Positions 34,065 through 43,067 of a DNA stretch of 64,000 nt are shown in pieces. Location: the NCBI RefSeq assembly GCF_038561955.2, contig NZ_CP138333.2:1240001-1304000 (forward strand). Direction: 5' to 3'. A program made the position numbers and the translations under genes. How positions within the stretch are numbered: position 1 is the stretch's first letter; every line of letters begins with the position of its first letter. A model generated the notes under the pieces. It ran no database searches. It saw only the letters and a list, made by a program, of their open reading frames with translations, and was not told where the DNA came from. The DNA is from Salinicoccus sp. Bachu38 (GTDB lineage Bacteria; Bacillota; Bacilli; Staphylococcales; Salinicoccaceae).

Positions 34065-34799
34065 ATGAAGTTTATCGGAATCGACCTGGCATGGACATAT
34101 CGGAATGAAACGGGTATTTGTGTATTGGATGCGGCGGGTGCTGTGGAATTTTTGGATGCTGCCGTCTACAGCAACGAAGAGATCGTGGAGATCATCATTG
34201 AGCACCTCGATGGCCCTGTGACGATCGCGATTGATGCCCCCCTCATCGTCAACAATGAAAACGGATCGAGAGGCGCGGAAGGGGCGTTGATGCGTTCAAG
34301 AATCCACGGCCACAGGCTGTTCGCCTTCAACTCGAACCGCGCCTTTCTCACCCGTACATTTGGGGATATACGTGGAGAAACGCTGATGAACAATATCATG
34401 CAGTCGGTGGCAGACATCAGGATCGGCTTCGAACGCGGGTCTTCGAATATCGTTGAAACCTTTCCGACCGGCATATGCTGTGGCCTTTTTCCTGCAATGC
34501 ATCCGATCAGGTACAAAAGAAAGCGGAAGATGACCTTCAAGGAGACATGTGGGGAAATGGATCGGCTGATTTCCCTGTTCAGGCAGATGGAAACAGACGG
34601 AAGTATAGGTGGACTCGATGAAAAACTTGGATGGGATGCGGAGGAGGCGACCCGAAAATCGCACAAGCACCTCGAAGACAAGGTTGACGCATTCCTTTGT
34701 GCCTACGGCATGCATGCCATATACGCAGGTACTGCTGAAGAGAAGCTGTTCGGCAGCATCGAGGAGGGCTTCATCACACTGCCTGTAAAAACTGATTAA
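34065..34799 (+). CDS. DUF429 family protein
   Basis: A 244-residue DUF429 protein. The family core is visible: MKFIGIDLAWT at the start, VTIAIDAPLIV, the RGAEGALMRSR region, VETFPTG, and KHLEDKVDAFLCAYGMHA near the end. The fold is RNase H-like, with acidic residues D7, D65-region and D-K-x-D near the C-terminus, suggesting nuclease or phosphotransfer chemistry; function unknown. The start is the ATG preceded by GGTGG seven bases upstream, 18 bases inside a longer frame. Confidence 0.82.
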   Translation: MKFIGIDLAWTYRNETGICVLDAAGAVEFLDAAVYSNEEIVEIIIEHLDGPVTIAIDAPLIVNNENGSRGAEGALMRSRIHGHRLFAFNSNRAFLTRTFGDIRGETLMNNIMQSVADIRIGFERGSSNIVETFPTGICCGLFPAMHPIRYKRKRKMTFKETCGEMDRLISLFRQMETDGSIGGLDEKLGWDAEEATRKSHKHLEDKVDAFLCAYGMHAIYAGTAEEKLFGSIEEGFITLPVKTD

Positions 34800-34814
34800 C
34801 ATAATCTTCAATTA

Positions 34815-34843
34815 TTGACTGAAAATTCAGAAGGGTATATGAT
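34815..34843 (+). promoter_or_regulatory. Promoter of the formaldehyde dehydrogenase gene
   Basis: -35 TTGACT (34815-34820) and -10 TATGAT (34838-34843), spacer 17 bp. The start codon of fdhA is about 170 bases downstream, which leaves an unusually long leader. Confidence 0.75.
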
Positions 34844-35019
34844 GATATCAAAGGATTTTTTACATATCCTTACACAAAACGCTTGAGCATCAGAAGGGGA
34901 TCAGAGCCCATAGGGCTTTTGATATAGACTTAAAGCGAAAGGAGCGTAAGTACTGTCGCACATGTCTTCGAGCTGCGTAATCAGACTAAACAGTGTCAAA
35001 CACTAACAGGAGGGTTAAG

Positions 35020-36234
35020 ATGGCAGGAAATCGTGGTGTAGTCTATACTGGAGCAGGAAGTGTTGAAGTAAGGGATATCGATTATCCGGATCTCGTACTC
35101 AGGGAAGGTCCCGGGGTGCCGAAGGAGAACGTTGGACGGAAATGTGAACATGGGGTCATCCTGAAAGTCATTACTACGAACATCTGTGGCAGTGACCAGC
35201 ATATGGTCAGGGGAAGGACGACAGCGCCTGAAGGACTTGTCCTCGGGCATGAGATTTTGGGCGAAGTCATTGAAGTCGGACGGGATGTGGAATTCGTCAA
35301 AAAAGGCGACATCGCCTCCGTGCCTTTCAACATCGCATGTGGCCGCTGTGTCATGTGTCAGGAGCAAAAAACACATATTTGTCTGAACACCAATCCGGAA
35401 CGTGCCGGTGCGGCCTACGGCTATGTGGATATGGGAGGCTGGGTCGGCGGCCAGTCCGAATATGTCATGGTGCCATACGCCGACTTCCAGCTGCTTGTAT
35501 TCCCGGACCGGGAAGTGGCAATGGATAAGGTGCTGGATCTGACGATGCTTTCCGATATTTTCCCGACAGGCTATCATGGTGCCTATTCAGCAGGCGTCAA
35601 GACAGGTTCCACGGTATATATCGCGGGAGCCGGCCCGGTCGGCCTCGCTGCAGCACACTCGGCACAGCTTCTTGGCGCATCCCGCGTCATCGTCGGTGAT
35701 CTCCAGGATGAACGCCTCAAACAGGCGGAAAGCTTCGGTTGTGAGACGGTCAACGTCTCCAAGCATGACCGGTTGAATGAACAGATTGAAAATCTGCTTG
35801 GAGTGGACGAAGTCGATTGTGCCGTCGATGCAGTCGGTTTTGAGGCATCAGGGCATGGTGCTGATGGTGGCGAGCAGCCTGCGGCTGTACTCAACAGCAT
35901 CATGGATGTCACGACAGCCGGCGGTAAGCTCGGTATCCCAGGCCTCTATGTAACCGAGGACCCAGGCGCATCAGACAAGGAAGCACAGCAGGGCACCCTG
36001 AAAGTGCGTCTCGGCCTCGGCTGGGCAAAAGCACATACATTCGTTACAGGACAGACACCTGCAATGAAATACAACCGTGACCTGATGAAAGCCATCCTGT
36101 CCGGCCGTGCAGATATTGCGAAAGCGGTCAATGCCACGGTCATCAGCCTGGACGAGGCACCAGGTGGATACCAGGACTTCGACAAGGGTGCAGCGAAGAA
36201 ATTCGTCATCGACCCACATGGTTCATTGAAGTAA
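35020..36234 (+). CDS. fdhA: Glutathione-independent formaldehyde dehydrogenase (zinc ADH family)
   Basis: A 404-residue zinc-dependent dehydrogenase matching the Pseudomonas FdhA type, which oxidises formaldehyde to formate without added glutathione. Catalytic zinc ligands in NICGSDQHM and GHEILGEV, structural zinc cysteines in CGRCVMCQEQKTHIC, NAD site GAGPVGLAAAHSA, and the long insert with YGYVDMGGWVGGQSEYV that distinguishes FdhA. Start ATG has AGGAGGG eight bases upstream. It is monocistronic with a strong promoter, a long leader and a terminator. Confidence 0.9.
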   Translation: MAGNRGVVYTGAGSVEVRDIDYPDLVLREGPGVPKENVGRKCEHGVILKVITTNICGSDQHMVRGRTTAPEGLVLGHEILGEVIEVGRDVEFVKKGDIASVPFNIACGRCVMCQEQKTHICLNTNPERAGAAYGYVDMGGWVGGQSEYVMVPYADFQLLVFPDREVAMDKVLDLTMLSDIFPTGYHGAYSAGVKTGSTVYIAGAGPVGLAAAHSAQLLGASRVIVGDLQDERLKQAESFGCETVNVSKHDRLNEQIENLLGVDEVDCAVDAVGFEASGHGADGGEQPAAVLNSIMDVTTAGGKLGIPGLYVTEDPGASDKEAQQGTLKVRLGLGWAKAHTFVTGQTPAMKYNRDLMKAILSGRADIAKAVNATVISLDEAPGGYQDFDKGAAKKFVIDPHGSLK

Positions 36235-36246
36235 CCCATAAATACG

Positions 36247-36283
36247 AGAAAGCCCAGGACATAAGTGCCCTGGGCTTTCTTTC
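36247..36283. terminator. Bidirectional terminator
   Basis: AGAAAGCCCAGG pairs with CCTGGGCTTTCT (with an inner CA/TG pair), between convergent fdhA and the 2OG-Fe oxygenase gene, with T-rich ends on both strands. Confidence 0.88.
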
Positions 36284-37047
36284 TATTCATCCATATCCGC
36301 AACGACTGTCAGCTGATAGTCGATCAGTATGACGGATCTGACACCTGGTGTGTCGTCTTCGCCTTTTTCGACCGGGCTGACGTAGTGGCTGACTTTGGAA
36401 TCGTAGACGCCGTAGGATTCAAGGGGCTTTGTGATTTCGAAGATTTCGTGGAGGTCGCCTTCATCTGCTTCCTCCGGTTGTCTGCCCCTGACCTCAGGTA
36501 TGCCTATGGCATTCGTTCCCCCTTCGACATTGCTGCGTTCCACCAGATGGGCAAATGTGAATGGTTCTCCATCCTGGTGCAGGCAGTCCGGAGATGATAC
36601 GGCCCGATCCTCATCCGATTCGACCATCAGTTTGACGAAGTGTACGCCGACATGAATCGGCATGATCTGATCTTCCTCTTTCCAGAATGTTTCGCGGTAG
36701 TTCGCCATGATGATTTCCTGGAGCAGACGGTTGTTCTGGATGGATGGTCCGATGGAATGGAATTCCCTGTAGGAACCTGCATGTTCAGGGTTGAACTTTC
36801 CCTGGAAGTAGGCTGAAAATTCTTCACCATCCCTTTGCATGGTCGGCAGCCATTCGATGGTGCCGGATGTGGGGAGGACGAGTGCACGGGAGTATCTACG
36901 GTAGCGGTTTGCTTCCGGAGCATAATCATCTATGGGCAGATCTTCAAAGTAGTCGAGTATCTCTTTGTAGTCCGCTTCAATGCCTTCATAGTCTAGGCTT
37001 GTCATAAGATCATATTTTGCATATCCATTTTTCTGCAAGTTATTCAT
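36283..37047 (-). CDS. 2OG-Fe(II) oxygenase family protein (amino-acid hydroxylase type)
   Basis: A 254-residue member of the 2OG-Fe dioxygenase family (PF10014 type) that includes L-isoleucine 4-hydroxylase. The iron site is H-x-D in CLHQDGEPFTFAHLVER (about residues 154-170) and a later H in KVSHYVSPVE; an arginine after it (PGVRSV) suits 2-oxoglutarate binding. Start ATG lies ten bases after AAGGATAG. The probable substrate is a free amino acid, by family resemblance only. It is next to, and on the same strand as, a small export protein, 82 bases apart. Confidence 0.82.
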   Translation of the reverse strand: MNNLQKNGYAKYDLMTSLDYEGIEADYKEILDYFEDLPIDDYAPEANRYRRYSRALVLPTSGTIEWLPTMQRDGEEFSAYFQGKFNPEHAGSYREFHSIGPSIQNNRLLQEIIMANYRETFWKEEDQIMPIHVGVHFVKLMVESDEDRAVSSPDCLHQDGEPFTFAHLVERSNVEGGTNAIGIPEVRGRQPEEADEGDLHEIFEITKPLESYGVYDSKVSHYVSPVEKGEDDTPGVRSVILIDYQLTVVADMDE

Positions 37048-37129
37048 TCATATCTATCCTTATCCGTTAGTTTTTGACATTGAATATATTAACATGAACC
37101 ATAATTTTATGACAATTTGATATATGCTT

Positions 37130-37621
37130 CTAGTCACTTATGAAACGGTTGAGGAACTGACGATCTTCGAGGTTCATGAAGTCCACTCCGAACAGTACAA
37201 GTATGGAGAGGCCGAGCGTCCAGGCGATGACACTCAACGTCACCCACCAGAATGTGGCCTTCTGGCTGCCGCCCAGTATGACCGCCATCAGTGCCGTGAA
37301 GTGGCTGCCGACGAAGAAGGGACCGATGAAGGCGAGGCCCGGCAGTCCGTATTTTTTCCAGATGGCTTCGGCACGCTGCGATTTACGATCCTTAGTATTG
37401 CCTTTCCTTTCCTGTCGCGCAAGGTACCATCTCTTGATGCGATCCATCAGGACAATGATCAGAAGCAGCGTGACAAGGTTGCCGAGAATGCCGATGATGA
37501 GGGTCATGGTGAAATTCATTCCGCCGAGAATCCCGACCGGCACGACGACGAAGGCTTCGAACAACGGAATAGCGGATAATACGAAGACGATGATGTAGGC
37601 AATGATCAGTGATGTGTTCAT
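37130..37621 (-). CDS. Small multidrug-export family membrane protein
   Basis: A 163-residue protein of the PF06695 'small multidrug export' family with about four helices. Marks are IPLFEAFVVVPVGILGGMN (GxxEL-like start) and KKYGLPGLAFIGPFFVGSHFTALMAVILGGS. Start ATG has GGAGG seven bases upstream. It is the first of two minus-strand genes, ahead of the 2OG oxygenase. Substrate unknown; export claims for the family are weakly supported. Confidence 0.82.
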   Translation of the reverse strand: MNTSLIIAYIIVFVLSAIPLFEAFVVVPVGILGGMNFTMTLIIGILGNLVTLLLIIVLMDRIKRWYLARQERKGNTKDRKSQRAEAIWKKYGLPGLAFIGPFFVGSHFTALMAVILGGSQKATFWWVTLSVIAWTLGLSILVLFGVDFMNLEDRQFLNRFISD

Positions 37622-37774
37622 TGGATACCTCCAGAGCTGAATTCTATTTTAAAACAGTTTAACACAGAACGCACCACCATGGCTTTCATCACCTCCGCAG
37701 CGGTCCGGATGTTTCAAAAGACTGAAAACGTCTATTAAAGATATAGAGAGCAAGAACAGATGGGAGGAAGACTG

Positions 37775-38050
37775 ATGGACATTAAAAAAGGTGAAAATAT
37801 GTTCTTTGTCGGGGAGGATGAAGTCAACCCCGAAGCTGAAATCATATTCAGTGTGGACGATGACGGTGACTATGTAGTGGAAAGTACAAGGGTGGATGAC
37901 AGCCTGAGTGGTGAGGGCGTCGGCACCCGGCTGGTCGAAACGATGGTCGAGTTTGCCGGTCAGGAGGACAGGAAGATCGACCCGAAATGCCCCTTCACAC
38001 GGAAGGTCATGGAAGACGATGCTGAAATGAAAAAACTGATCAAAAACTAA
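37775..38050 (+). CDS. YjdJ-type mini GNAT acetyltransferase
   Basis: A 91-residue protein of the short GNAT family (PF14542, YjdJ/GTLF3-type). The CoA-binding stretch DSLSGEGVGTRLVETMVEFAGQEDRKIDPKCPF is typical: VDDSLSGEGVGTRLV and CPFTRKVM. Start ATG at 37775 has GGGAGG seven bases upstream; an ATG 15 bases earlier is less likely. Substrate unknown. A terminator follows directly. Confidence 0.85.
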   Translation: MDIKKGENMFFVGEDEVNPEAEIIFSVDDDGDYVVESTRVDDSLSGEGVGTRLVETMVEFAGQEDRKIDPKCPFTRKVMEDDAEMKKLIKN

Positions 38051-38056
38051 TTTTCT

Positions 38057-38084
38057 GCCGGGGATGAATATTCCCTGGCTTTTT
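38057..38084 (+). terminator. Terminator after the mini-GNAT gene
   Basis: GCCGGGGA pairs with TCCCTGGC (one G-T) and is followed by T5. A TATAAT for topB lies directly behind it, near 38087. Confidence 0.75.
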
Positions 38085-38133
38085 CTGTATAATGGGGAAT
38101 TATAGTTCTGTGATTTTGAAAGGATGAAGTAAA

Positions 38134-40317
38134 TTGGCTAAAAGTGTAGTACTCGCCGAAAAACCTTCTGTGGCCAGGGATATTGCGAAAGTATTGAATT
38201 GCCACAGGAAAGGGAACGGATTCATTGAAGGCGATAAATACATAGTGACATGGGCACTCGGGCATCTTGTGACGCTCGCCGACCCTGAAAGCTATGACAA
38301 TAAATATAAGACATGGAACCTGGAGGATCTGCCCATGCTGCCGGATCCGCTCAGGTTGACGGTAATCAAGAAGGCCGGCGGCCAGTTCAATGCGGTCAAA
38401 TCCCAACTGGTCCGCAAGGATGTAGACAGGATCATCATCGCAACGGATGCTGGAAGGGAAGGGGAGCTTGTTGCGCGCTGGATCATCAAGAAGGCGAAAG
38501 TGAACAAGCCTATCGAACGCCTGTGGATTTCATCTGTAACGGATAAAGCAATCAGGGAGGGCTTTGAGAACCTCAAGCCCGGGAAGAACTATGAGAACCT
38601 CTACGAGGCGGCAGTCGCCCGGTCGGAAGCGGATTGGTATATCGGATTGAACGCCTCCCGTGCATTGACGACCAAGTTCAATGCACAGCTCAACTGTGGG
38701 CGCGTGCAGACGCCGACCCTTGCGATGATCGAGAGCAGGGAAGAGGAGATACGGAATTTCAAGCCGAAGACATACTACGGCATTGAAGCGAATACAGACA
38801 AATTGAAGATGACATGGCAGGATCAGAAAGGCAACAGCCGAGGCTTCGACAAGGAACGGGTCGATGCTCTCACAAACAAAGTGGACGGCAGCCCGCTGAC
38901 GGTCGATTCGGTGGAAAGCAAGCCGAAGAAGACATTCGCTCCGGGCCTGTATGACCTGACTGAACTTCAGAGGGATGCCAACAAGCAGCTCGGATTCTCG
39001 GCGAAAGAGACGCTGAATGTGCTCCAGGGGCTCTACGAGCGCCATAAGGTCGTCACCTATCCGAGGACGGATTCAAGGTACCTGTCAAAAGATATCGTGC
39101 CGACCTTGCCGGAGCGGCTGAAGGCATGTGGCATCGGGGAATACCGTGCCATAGCGACACGCATCCTGAGAGGGAAGATACAGGCAAACAAGTCCTTCGT
39201 CGACGACAGCAAGGTCAGCGACCATCATGCAATCATCCCGACGGAGAACCATGTCCATCCATCCGATTTCAACGAGCGGGAGCGCAGGCTCTATGACCTG
39301 ATCGTCAAAAGGTTCCTCGCTGTCCTCCTGCCGCCGCATGAATTTGAACAGGTGACGGTGAAGGCGACAGCCGCCGGCGAGACGTTCATCGCCAAAGGCA
39401 GGACCATTCTGAAGGAAGGCTGGAAAGCGGCCTATTCCAATAACTTTGATGAAGAGGAGACGGATGACGTCAAAGATCAGCAGCTTCCGAAGCTCGAAAA
39501 GGGCGAAGCACTCCAGGTGCACCGAGTGACCCAGACTTCCGGCCAGACGAAGGCACCCGCACGCTTCACGGAAGCGACGCTGCTGTCCGCCATGGAGAAC
39601 CCGGCAAAGTACATGGAAGTCCAGGACAAAAAGTTGAAATCGATTCTCGACTCGACCGGTGGGCTCGGTACTGTCGCTACACGGGCGGATATCATCGACA
39701 AGCTGTTCAATTCATTCCTGATAGAAAAGAATGGACAGTCCATCAAGATCACTTCAAAAGGCAGGCAGCTGCTGGACCTCGTGCCTGATGCGCTCAGGTC
39801 GCCTGCGACCACAGCGATTTGGGAACAGAAGCTCGAGGGTATCGCCAAGGGTCAGCTGAAGAAGGAGGACTTCATCAAGGAAATGAAGTTCCATACGCAG
39901 GCGATTACGCAGGAAATCAAAGAGAGCGACAAGAAGTTCAAGCACGATAACATATCCGGCAAGTCCTGCCCCGACTGCGGCAAGCCATTGCTCGAAGTTA
40001 ACGGCAAGAAGGGCAAGATGCTCGTCTGCCAGGATAGGGAATGCGGCCACCGCAAGAACGTCGCCCGCATCACCAACGCCCGCTGCCCGAAATGCAAGAA
40101 GAAGATGACGCTGAGCGGCGAAGGCGAAGGCCAGATCTTCACATGCAAATGCGGCCACAGGGAAAAACTGTCCGCCTTCGAAGCGAGACGGAAGAAGGAA
40201 GGCCGCGGCAAGGTCGACAAGCGTACCGTCCGCAAGTATATGAAAGAGCAGGAGGACGAGGCACCGATTAACAATGCACTCGCCGAACAGCTTAAAGCAC
40301 TGAATCTGGACAAGTAG
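38134..40317 (+). CDS. topB: DNA topoisomerase III
   Basis: A 727-residue type IA topoisomerase that relaxes or decatenates DNA. TOPRIM domain at the start (AKSVVLAEKPSVARDIAK, then TDAGREGELVARWI), the GRVQTPTL domain, and the catalytic tyrosine Y309 in VTYPRTDSRYL. The C-terminus carries two four-cysteine zinc ribbons (CPDCGKPLL...CQDRECGHR and CPKCKKKM...CKCGHR). Start TTG with AGGATGA upstream. Length is normal for Firmicute TopB. A small membrane-protein gene follows 14 bases later. Confidence 0.96.
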   Translation: MAKSVVLAEKPSVARDIAKVLNCHRKGNGFIEGDKYIVTWALGHLVTLADPESYDNKYKTWNLEDLPMLPDPLRLTVIKKAGGQFNAVKSQLVRKDVDRIIIATDAGREGELVARWIIKKAKVNKPIERLWISSVTDKAIREGFENLKPGKNYENLYEAAVARSEADWYIGLNASRALTTKFNAQLNCGRVQTPTLAMIESREEEIRNFKPKTYYGIEANTDKLKMTWQDQKGNSRGFDKERVDALTNKVDGSPLTVDSVESKPKKTFAPGLYDLTELQRDANKQLGFSAKETLNVLQGLYERHKVVTYPRTDSRYLSKDIVPTLPERLKACGIGEYRAIATRILRGKIQANKSFVDDSKVSDHHAIIPTENHVHPSDFNERERRLYDLIVKRFLAVLLPPHEFEQVTVKATAAGETFIAKGRTILKEGWKAAYSNNFDEEETDDVKDQQLPKLEKGEALQVHRVTQTSGQTKAPARFTEATLLSAMENPAKYMEVQDKKLKSILDSTGGLGTVATRADIIDKLFNSFLIEKNGQSIKITSKGRQLLDLVPDALRSPATTAIWEQKLEGIAKGQLKKEDFIKEMKFHTQAITQEIKESDKKFKHDNISGKSCPDCGKPLLEVNGKKGKMLVCQDRECGHRKNVARITNARCPKCKKKMTLSGEGEGQIFTCKCGHREKLSAFEARRKKEGRGKVDKRTVRKYMKEQEDEAPINNALAEQLKALNLDK

Positions 40318-40331
40318 AGAGGGTGGATTCC

Positions 40332-40580
40332 ATGAAGCATTATACTGTTGCAGTGATTAGTTTCTCAGTGATATTCTATCTCACGATGATTATAGCGAAT
40401 ATGGTGATGGCTACCGTCCTGCCCTCAGGGACAGAAGATGGCTGGGAAGCCGCCGCCCAGCATTCCGACCAGATTGTTGTTCAAGGCAGTGTTTACACAC
40501 TCCCCCTCGTCGTTGCAGCAGTCATCGCTTTTGGAGCGGGCTATCTCATTTTCAAAAGGTTTACAGACAGAATACGCTAG
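40332..40580 (+). CDS. Small two-helix membrane protein
   Basis: An 82-residue protein with two hydrophobic helices (about 3-28 and 50-72), separated by an acidic loop EDGWEAAAQHSDQ. Start is ATG at 40332 with AGAGGG nine bases upstream; GTG three codons earlier is possible. It starts only 14 bases after topB and may be co-transcribed. No family recognised. Confidence 0.6.
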   Translation: MKHYTVAVISFSVIFYLTMIIANMVMATVLPSGTEDGWEAAAQHSDQIVVQGSVYTLPLVVAAVIAFGAGYLIFKRFTDRIR

Positions 40581-40584
40581 TCAG

Positions 40585-40625
40585 CAAATCCATCTGATAT
40601 TTACAAACAGGTGGATTTGTATTTT
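40585..40625 (+). terminator. Intrinsic terminator
   Basis: CAAATCCAtCTG pairs with CAGgTGGATTTG (40608-40619) and is followed by TATTTT. It ends the topB transcript. Confidence 0.75.
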
Positions 40626-40762
40626 GAAGTATCCTGTGGCATAATACCCCTCAAGGTTGAGATGAACATTAAAAACTGATGAAACACCTCATGACAGAGC
40701 ATTAAATGGAAGCTTATACAGAAGATGAGAATCCATGCATCTGAATAATAAGGAGAGGTATT

Positions 40763-41077
40763 TTGACACGTTGTAAAAGCTGTGGAGACAATTGGAACGT
40801 AAGGGCAACACTCAAGCGATATACAACATCCGCGCCGGGCATGGCATGTCCATATTGTGGAGAGACTCAGTATCTTTCACAAAAATATAGGGAAAGAAGC
40901 ATGTTCATTACACTTCTCATCCCACTGCCCATACTCATACAGGCATTTTTCGATGTCCATCTGGAGGGTATGATCGTTCTCTTCGTCAGTGCATTCCTCC
41001 TGGTCATCATGTTTCATTTATTTGCATTGGAAGTGGAGGCAGAAGAGGAGGACTGGAGGAACAGATTCTACTATTAA
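40763..41077 (+). CDS. Zinc-ribbon membrane protein (TIGR04104 type)
   Basis: A 104-residue protein with an N-terminal four-cysteine zinc ribbon (CKSCGDNW at 4-11 and CPYCGETQY at 29-37), then two hydrophobic helices (about 50-67 and 70-88). This order fits the TIGR04104 putative zinc-finger membrane proteins of staphylococci. Start TTG with AAGGAGAGG upstream. Monocistronic; role unknown. Confidence 0.75.
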   Translation: MTRCKSCGDNWNVRATLKRYTTSAPGMACPYCGETQYLSQKYRERSMFITLLIPLPILIQAFFDVHLEGMIVLFVSAFLLVIMFHLFALEVEAEEEDWRNRFYY

Positions 41078-41127
41078 ACCCGGTTTCATGACTTGCTGTA
41101 GCGGCGGACAGGAGAGGATGTAAACCC

Positions 41128-41676
41128 ATGAAATACAAAATTGTGTTCATACACAGTGCAGGACCACAAGGTAGATATGAGGGAAGCACCGGCCTGATCC
41201 ATTATATGAAAGAGCAGTTGGGCAGTACACACGAGATCTTTACGCCCGACATGCCGCTGCCAAATAATCCAAAATATGCAGAGTGGAAAGAGGTTCTGGA
41301 CCTTCATCTTGATAGTATGGACGAGGTCATATTAGTTGGGCATTCCATGGGAGGATCCACGCTTCTTAAATATCTTTCGGAAGAGGAAGTGGAAACTGAT
41401 ATCAAGGCACTGTTCATCGTTGCGGCTCCGATATGGGGCCTTGAGGAAGACTGGCAAAAGGCGGACTTTCATCTTGAGCAAGGGTTTGAGGAAAACTTGG
41501 GGCACATCAGACATATCGCCCTATTCCATAGTGAAAAGGATGGAATTGTACCGAAGAAACATTTCGACTGCTACCATAAGTTGATTAAACCTGATGAACA
41601 AAGAATTATAGAAAGTGACTCCCATCTTTTTGAAGAAGGATTACCTGAGTTGGTTGAAAGCATAAAAAATATATAA
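41128..41676 (+). CDS. Small alpha/beta hydrolase (RBBP9/YdeN type)
   Basis: A 182-residue compact serine hydrolase. The nucleophile elbow is VGHSMGGSTLLKYL (serine about residue 73), the acid lies in FHSEKDGIVP (D near 143), and the histidine in ESDSHLFEEG near 170. Small size and the FIHSAGPQG start fit the RBBP9/YdeN group, whose physiological esters are unknown. Start ATG with GGAGAGG upstream. Confidence 0.87.
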   Translation: MKYKIVFIHSAGPQGRYEGSTGLIHYMKEQLGSTHEIFTPDMPLPNNPKYAEWKEVLDLHLDSMDEVILVGHSMGGSTLLKYLSEEEVETDIKALFIVAAPIWGLEEDWQKADFHLEQGFEENLGHIRHIALFHSEKDGIVPKKHFDCYHKLIKPDEQRIIESDSHLFEEGLPELVESIKNI

Positions 41677-41681
41677 AACCT

Positions 41682-41706
41682 GGCCACTTCATCGAAGTGG
41701 CCTTTT
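41682..41706 (+). terminator. Intrinsic terminator
   Basis: GGCCACTTC pairs with GAAGTGGCC around ATC, followed by T4. Confidence 0.9.
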
Positions 41707-41793
41707 ATCATGTTTATTTATTCACAAAAATGTTATTTTCTGATCCTCACCGCAATATGGCCCCGTAATATAATGGGGGCAAGAGGTGAGACG

Positions 41794-42522
41794 ATGAAAT
41801 TCAAAAAACAGAATCAACATGGAGCATGAGCAATGGTGTTCATGCCATTGATTATCGGTATGGTGGCCGGAGGGTTCCATCCGGCGCAGCTTTTCTATAT
41901 GGCAGGCTGGCTGCTGATTTTCTTCATGGCAGACCATGTACTGTTCTTCATCAAGAAACAGCGGAAAAGGGAGTATGGCTACCTTAAGGCGGCGGCATTG
42001 TTTTTTGCACTGTCGGCTGCCCTGTTCATCTATCCGTTGATGGTGGACTACCGCATATTCTTCTTTTTCCTCATGATGCTCCCGTTCGGTGCAGTGAACG
42101 CATACTTTGCCTCAAACAAAAATGAACGGAACATCTTCAATGACATTTCCGCCATCACGATCTTTGCGCTCGCAGGGGGCGGCATCGCCTTCCTCAATCT
42201 GCATGCGCTGTCGTGGCCGGTATTTTTCGTCCTCATCATCAGCATCCTGTTCTTTACGAGTACGGCACTTTTTGTGAAGACGATGATCCGGGAGAAGAAG
42301 AATCCGAAATACAAGATTGCGTCATATGCCTATCATTCGATTGTATTCATCATCATGCTCAGCGCACACTGGATACTCGCCATCGCATTCCTGCTGAGCC
42401 TGATCCGGGCGGTTGCACTCTACGGACGGGGCTGGAAAATGAAGCAGATCGGCATTCTGGAGATTGTCCATGCAGTTTGGATGACGGCATTGGTCTCCAT
42501 CCATATCACCAACTTCATGTAA
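41794..42522 (+). pseudogene. YwiC-like membrane protein gene with an in-frame TGA
   Basis: The natural start is the ATG at 41794 (MKFKKQNQHGA) with GAGGTGAG before it. The twelfth codon is TGA (41827-41829), exactly where YwiC-like proteins have the tryptophan of the conserved QHGAWAM motif; the frame then goes on without further damage for 230 codons with about seven membrane helices (for example FFFLMMLPFGAVNAYFASNK). A single G-to-A change of TGG would explain it. A downstream ATG at 41833 could give a shortened protein with a good length of 229 residues but no ribosome site. Confidence 0.82.
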
Positions 42523-42527
42523 TTCCG

Positions 42528-42560
42528 AGCATGGGAACCGGATGGTGCCCATGCTTTTTT
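42528..42560 (+). terminator. Intrinsic terminator
   Basis: AGCATGGG pairs with CCCATGCT around a 12-base loop, followed by T6. TATAAT of the next gene (42563-42568) lies right behind it. Confidence 0.82.
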
Positions 42561-42602
42561 GCTATAATGTGGGTGAGTCGACTATATGAAGAGGGTGGGG
42601 CT

Positions 42603-43001
42603 ATGAATATGGATGATCTTTATGATATTGCGAAACAGAAATTGAACACGCAGACGACGAGCAGGGAAGGCAGGATGGGACATGTCGCGGCGGCACTTAT
42701 GACTGTAGATGGTAATATCTACACAGGTGTGGCGCTCGATCTGCCGTCTTCCATCGGCTTCTGTGCAGAGCATTCGGCGATAGCCGCCATGGTTACCGAG
42801 GGAGAGTATGACATTGCCAGGATCATAGCCGTCCATGAGGACGGGGCAGTGCTTCCGCCCTGCGGCAGATGCCGTGAACTGATCAATCAGGTCGGGGAGG
42901 ACAACTATGGCTGTGAAATCGGCCTGGATGGACGGACTGTCCGGCTGGAGAAGCTGCTGCCGGAGAGGTGGGACGAAAAGTATCTCCAGTCGGATGTTTA
43001 G
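42603..43001 (+). CDS. Cytidine deaminase-like protein (blasticidin-S deaminase type)
   Basis: A 132-residue member of the cytidine deaminase superfamily. Zinc site: FCAEHSAIAAM (C and E; catalytic glutamate in AEH) and PPCGRCRELI. It differs from the true cdd at 49.5 kb in having H after AE and a long N-terminus; closest in layout to blasticidin-S deaminase-like proteins. The base acted on is unknown. TATAAT and an AGAGGGTGGGG site precede the ATG. Confidence 0.8.
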   Translation: MNMDDLYDIAKQKLNTQTTSREGRMGHVAAALMTVDGNIYTGVALDLPSSIGFCAEHSAIAAMVTEGEYDIARIIAVHEDGAVLPPCGRCRELINQVGEDNYGCEIGLDGRTVRLEKLLPERWDEKYLQSDV

Positions 43002-43067
43002 GCAGACATTTCCTGGATTGCTATAGTAGTATATGAAGAGTACTTATTGTTGGAAAGGTGATAGGAT

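Noticed and set aside
41827-41829. Selenocysteine or UGA recoding at the YwiC-like TGA
   Set aside because: The conserved residue is Trp, UGA is a normal stop elsewhere, and no SECIS-like element is evident.
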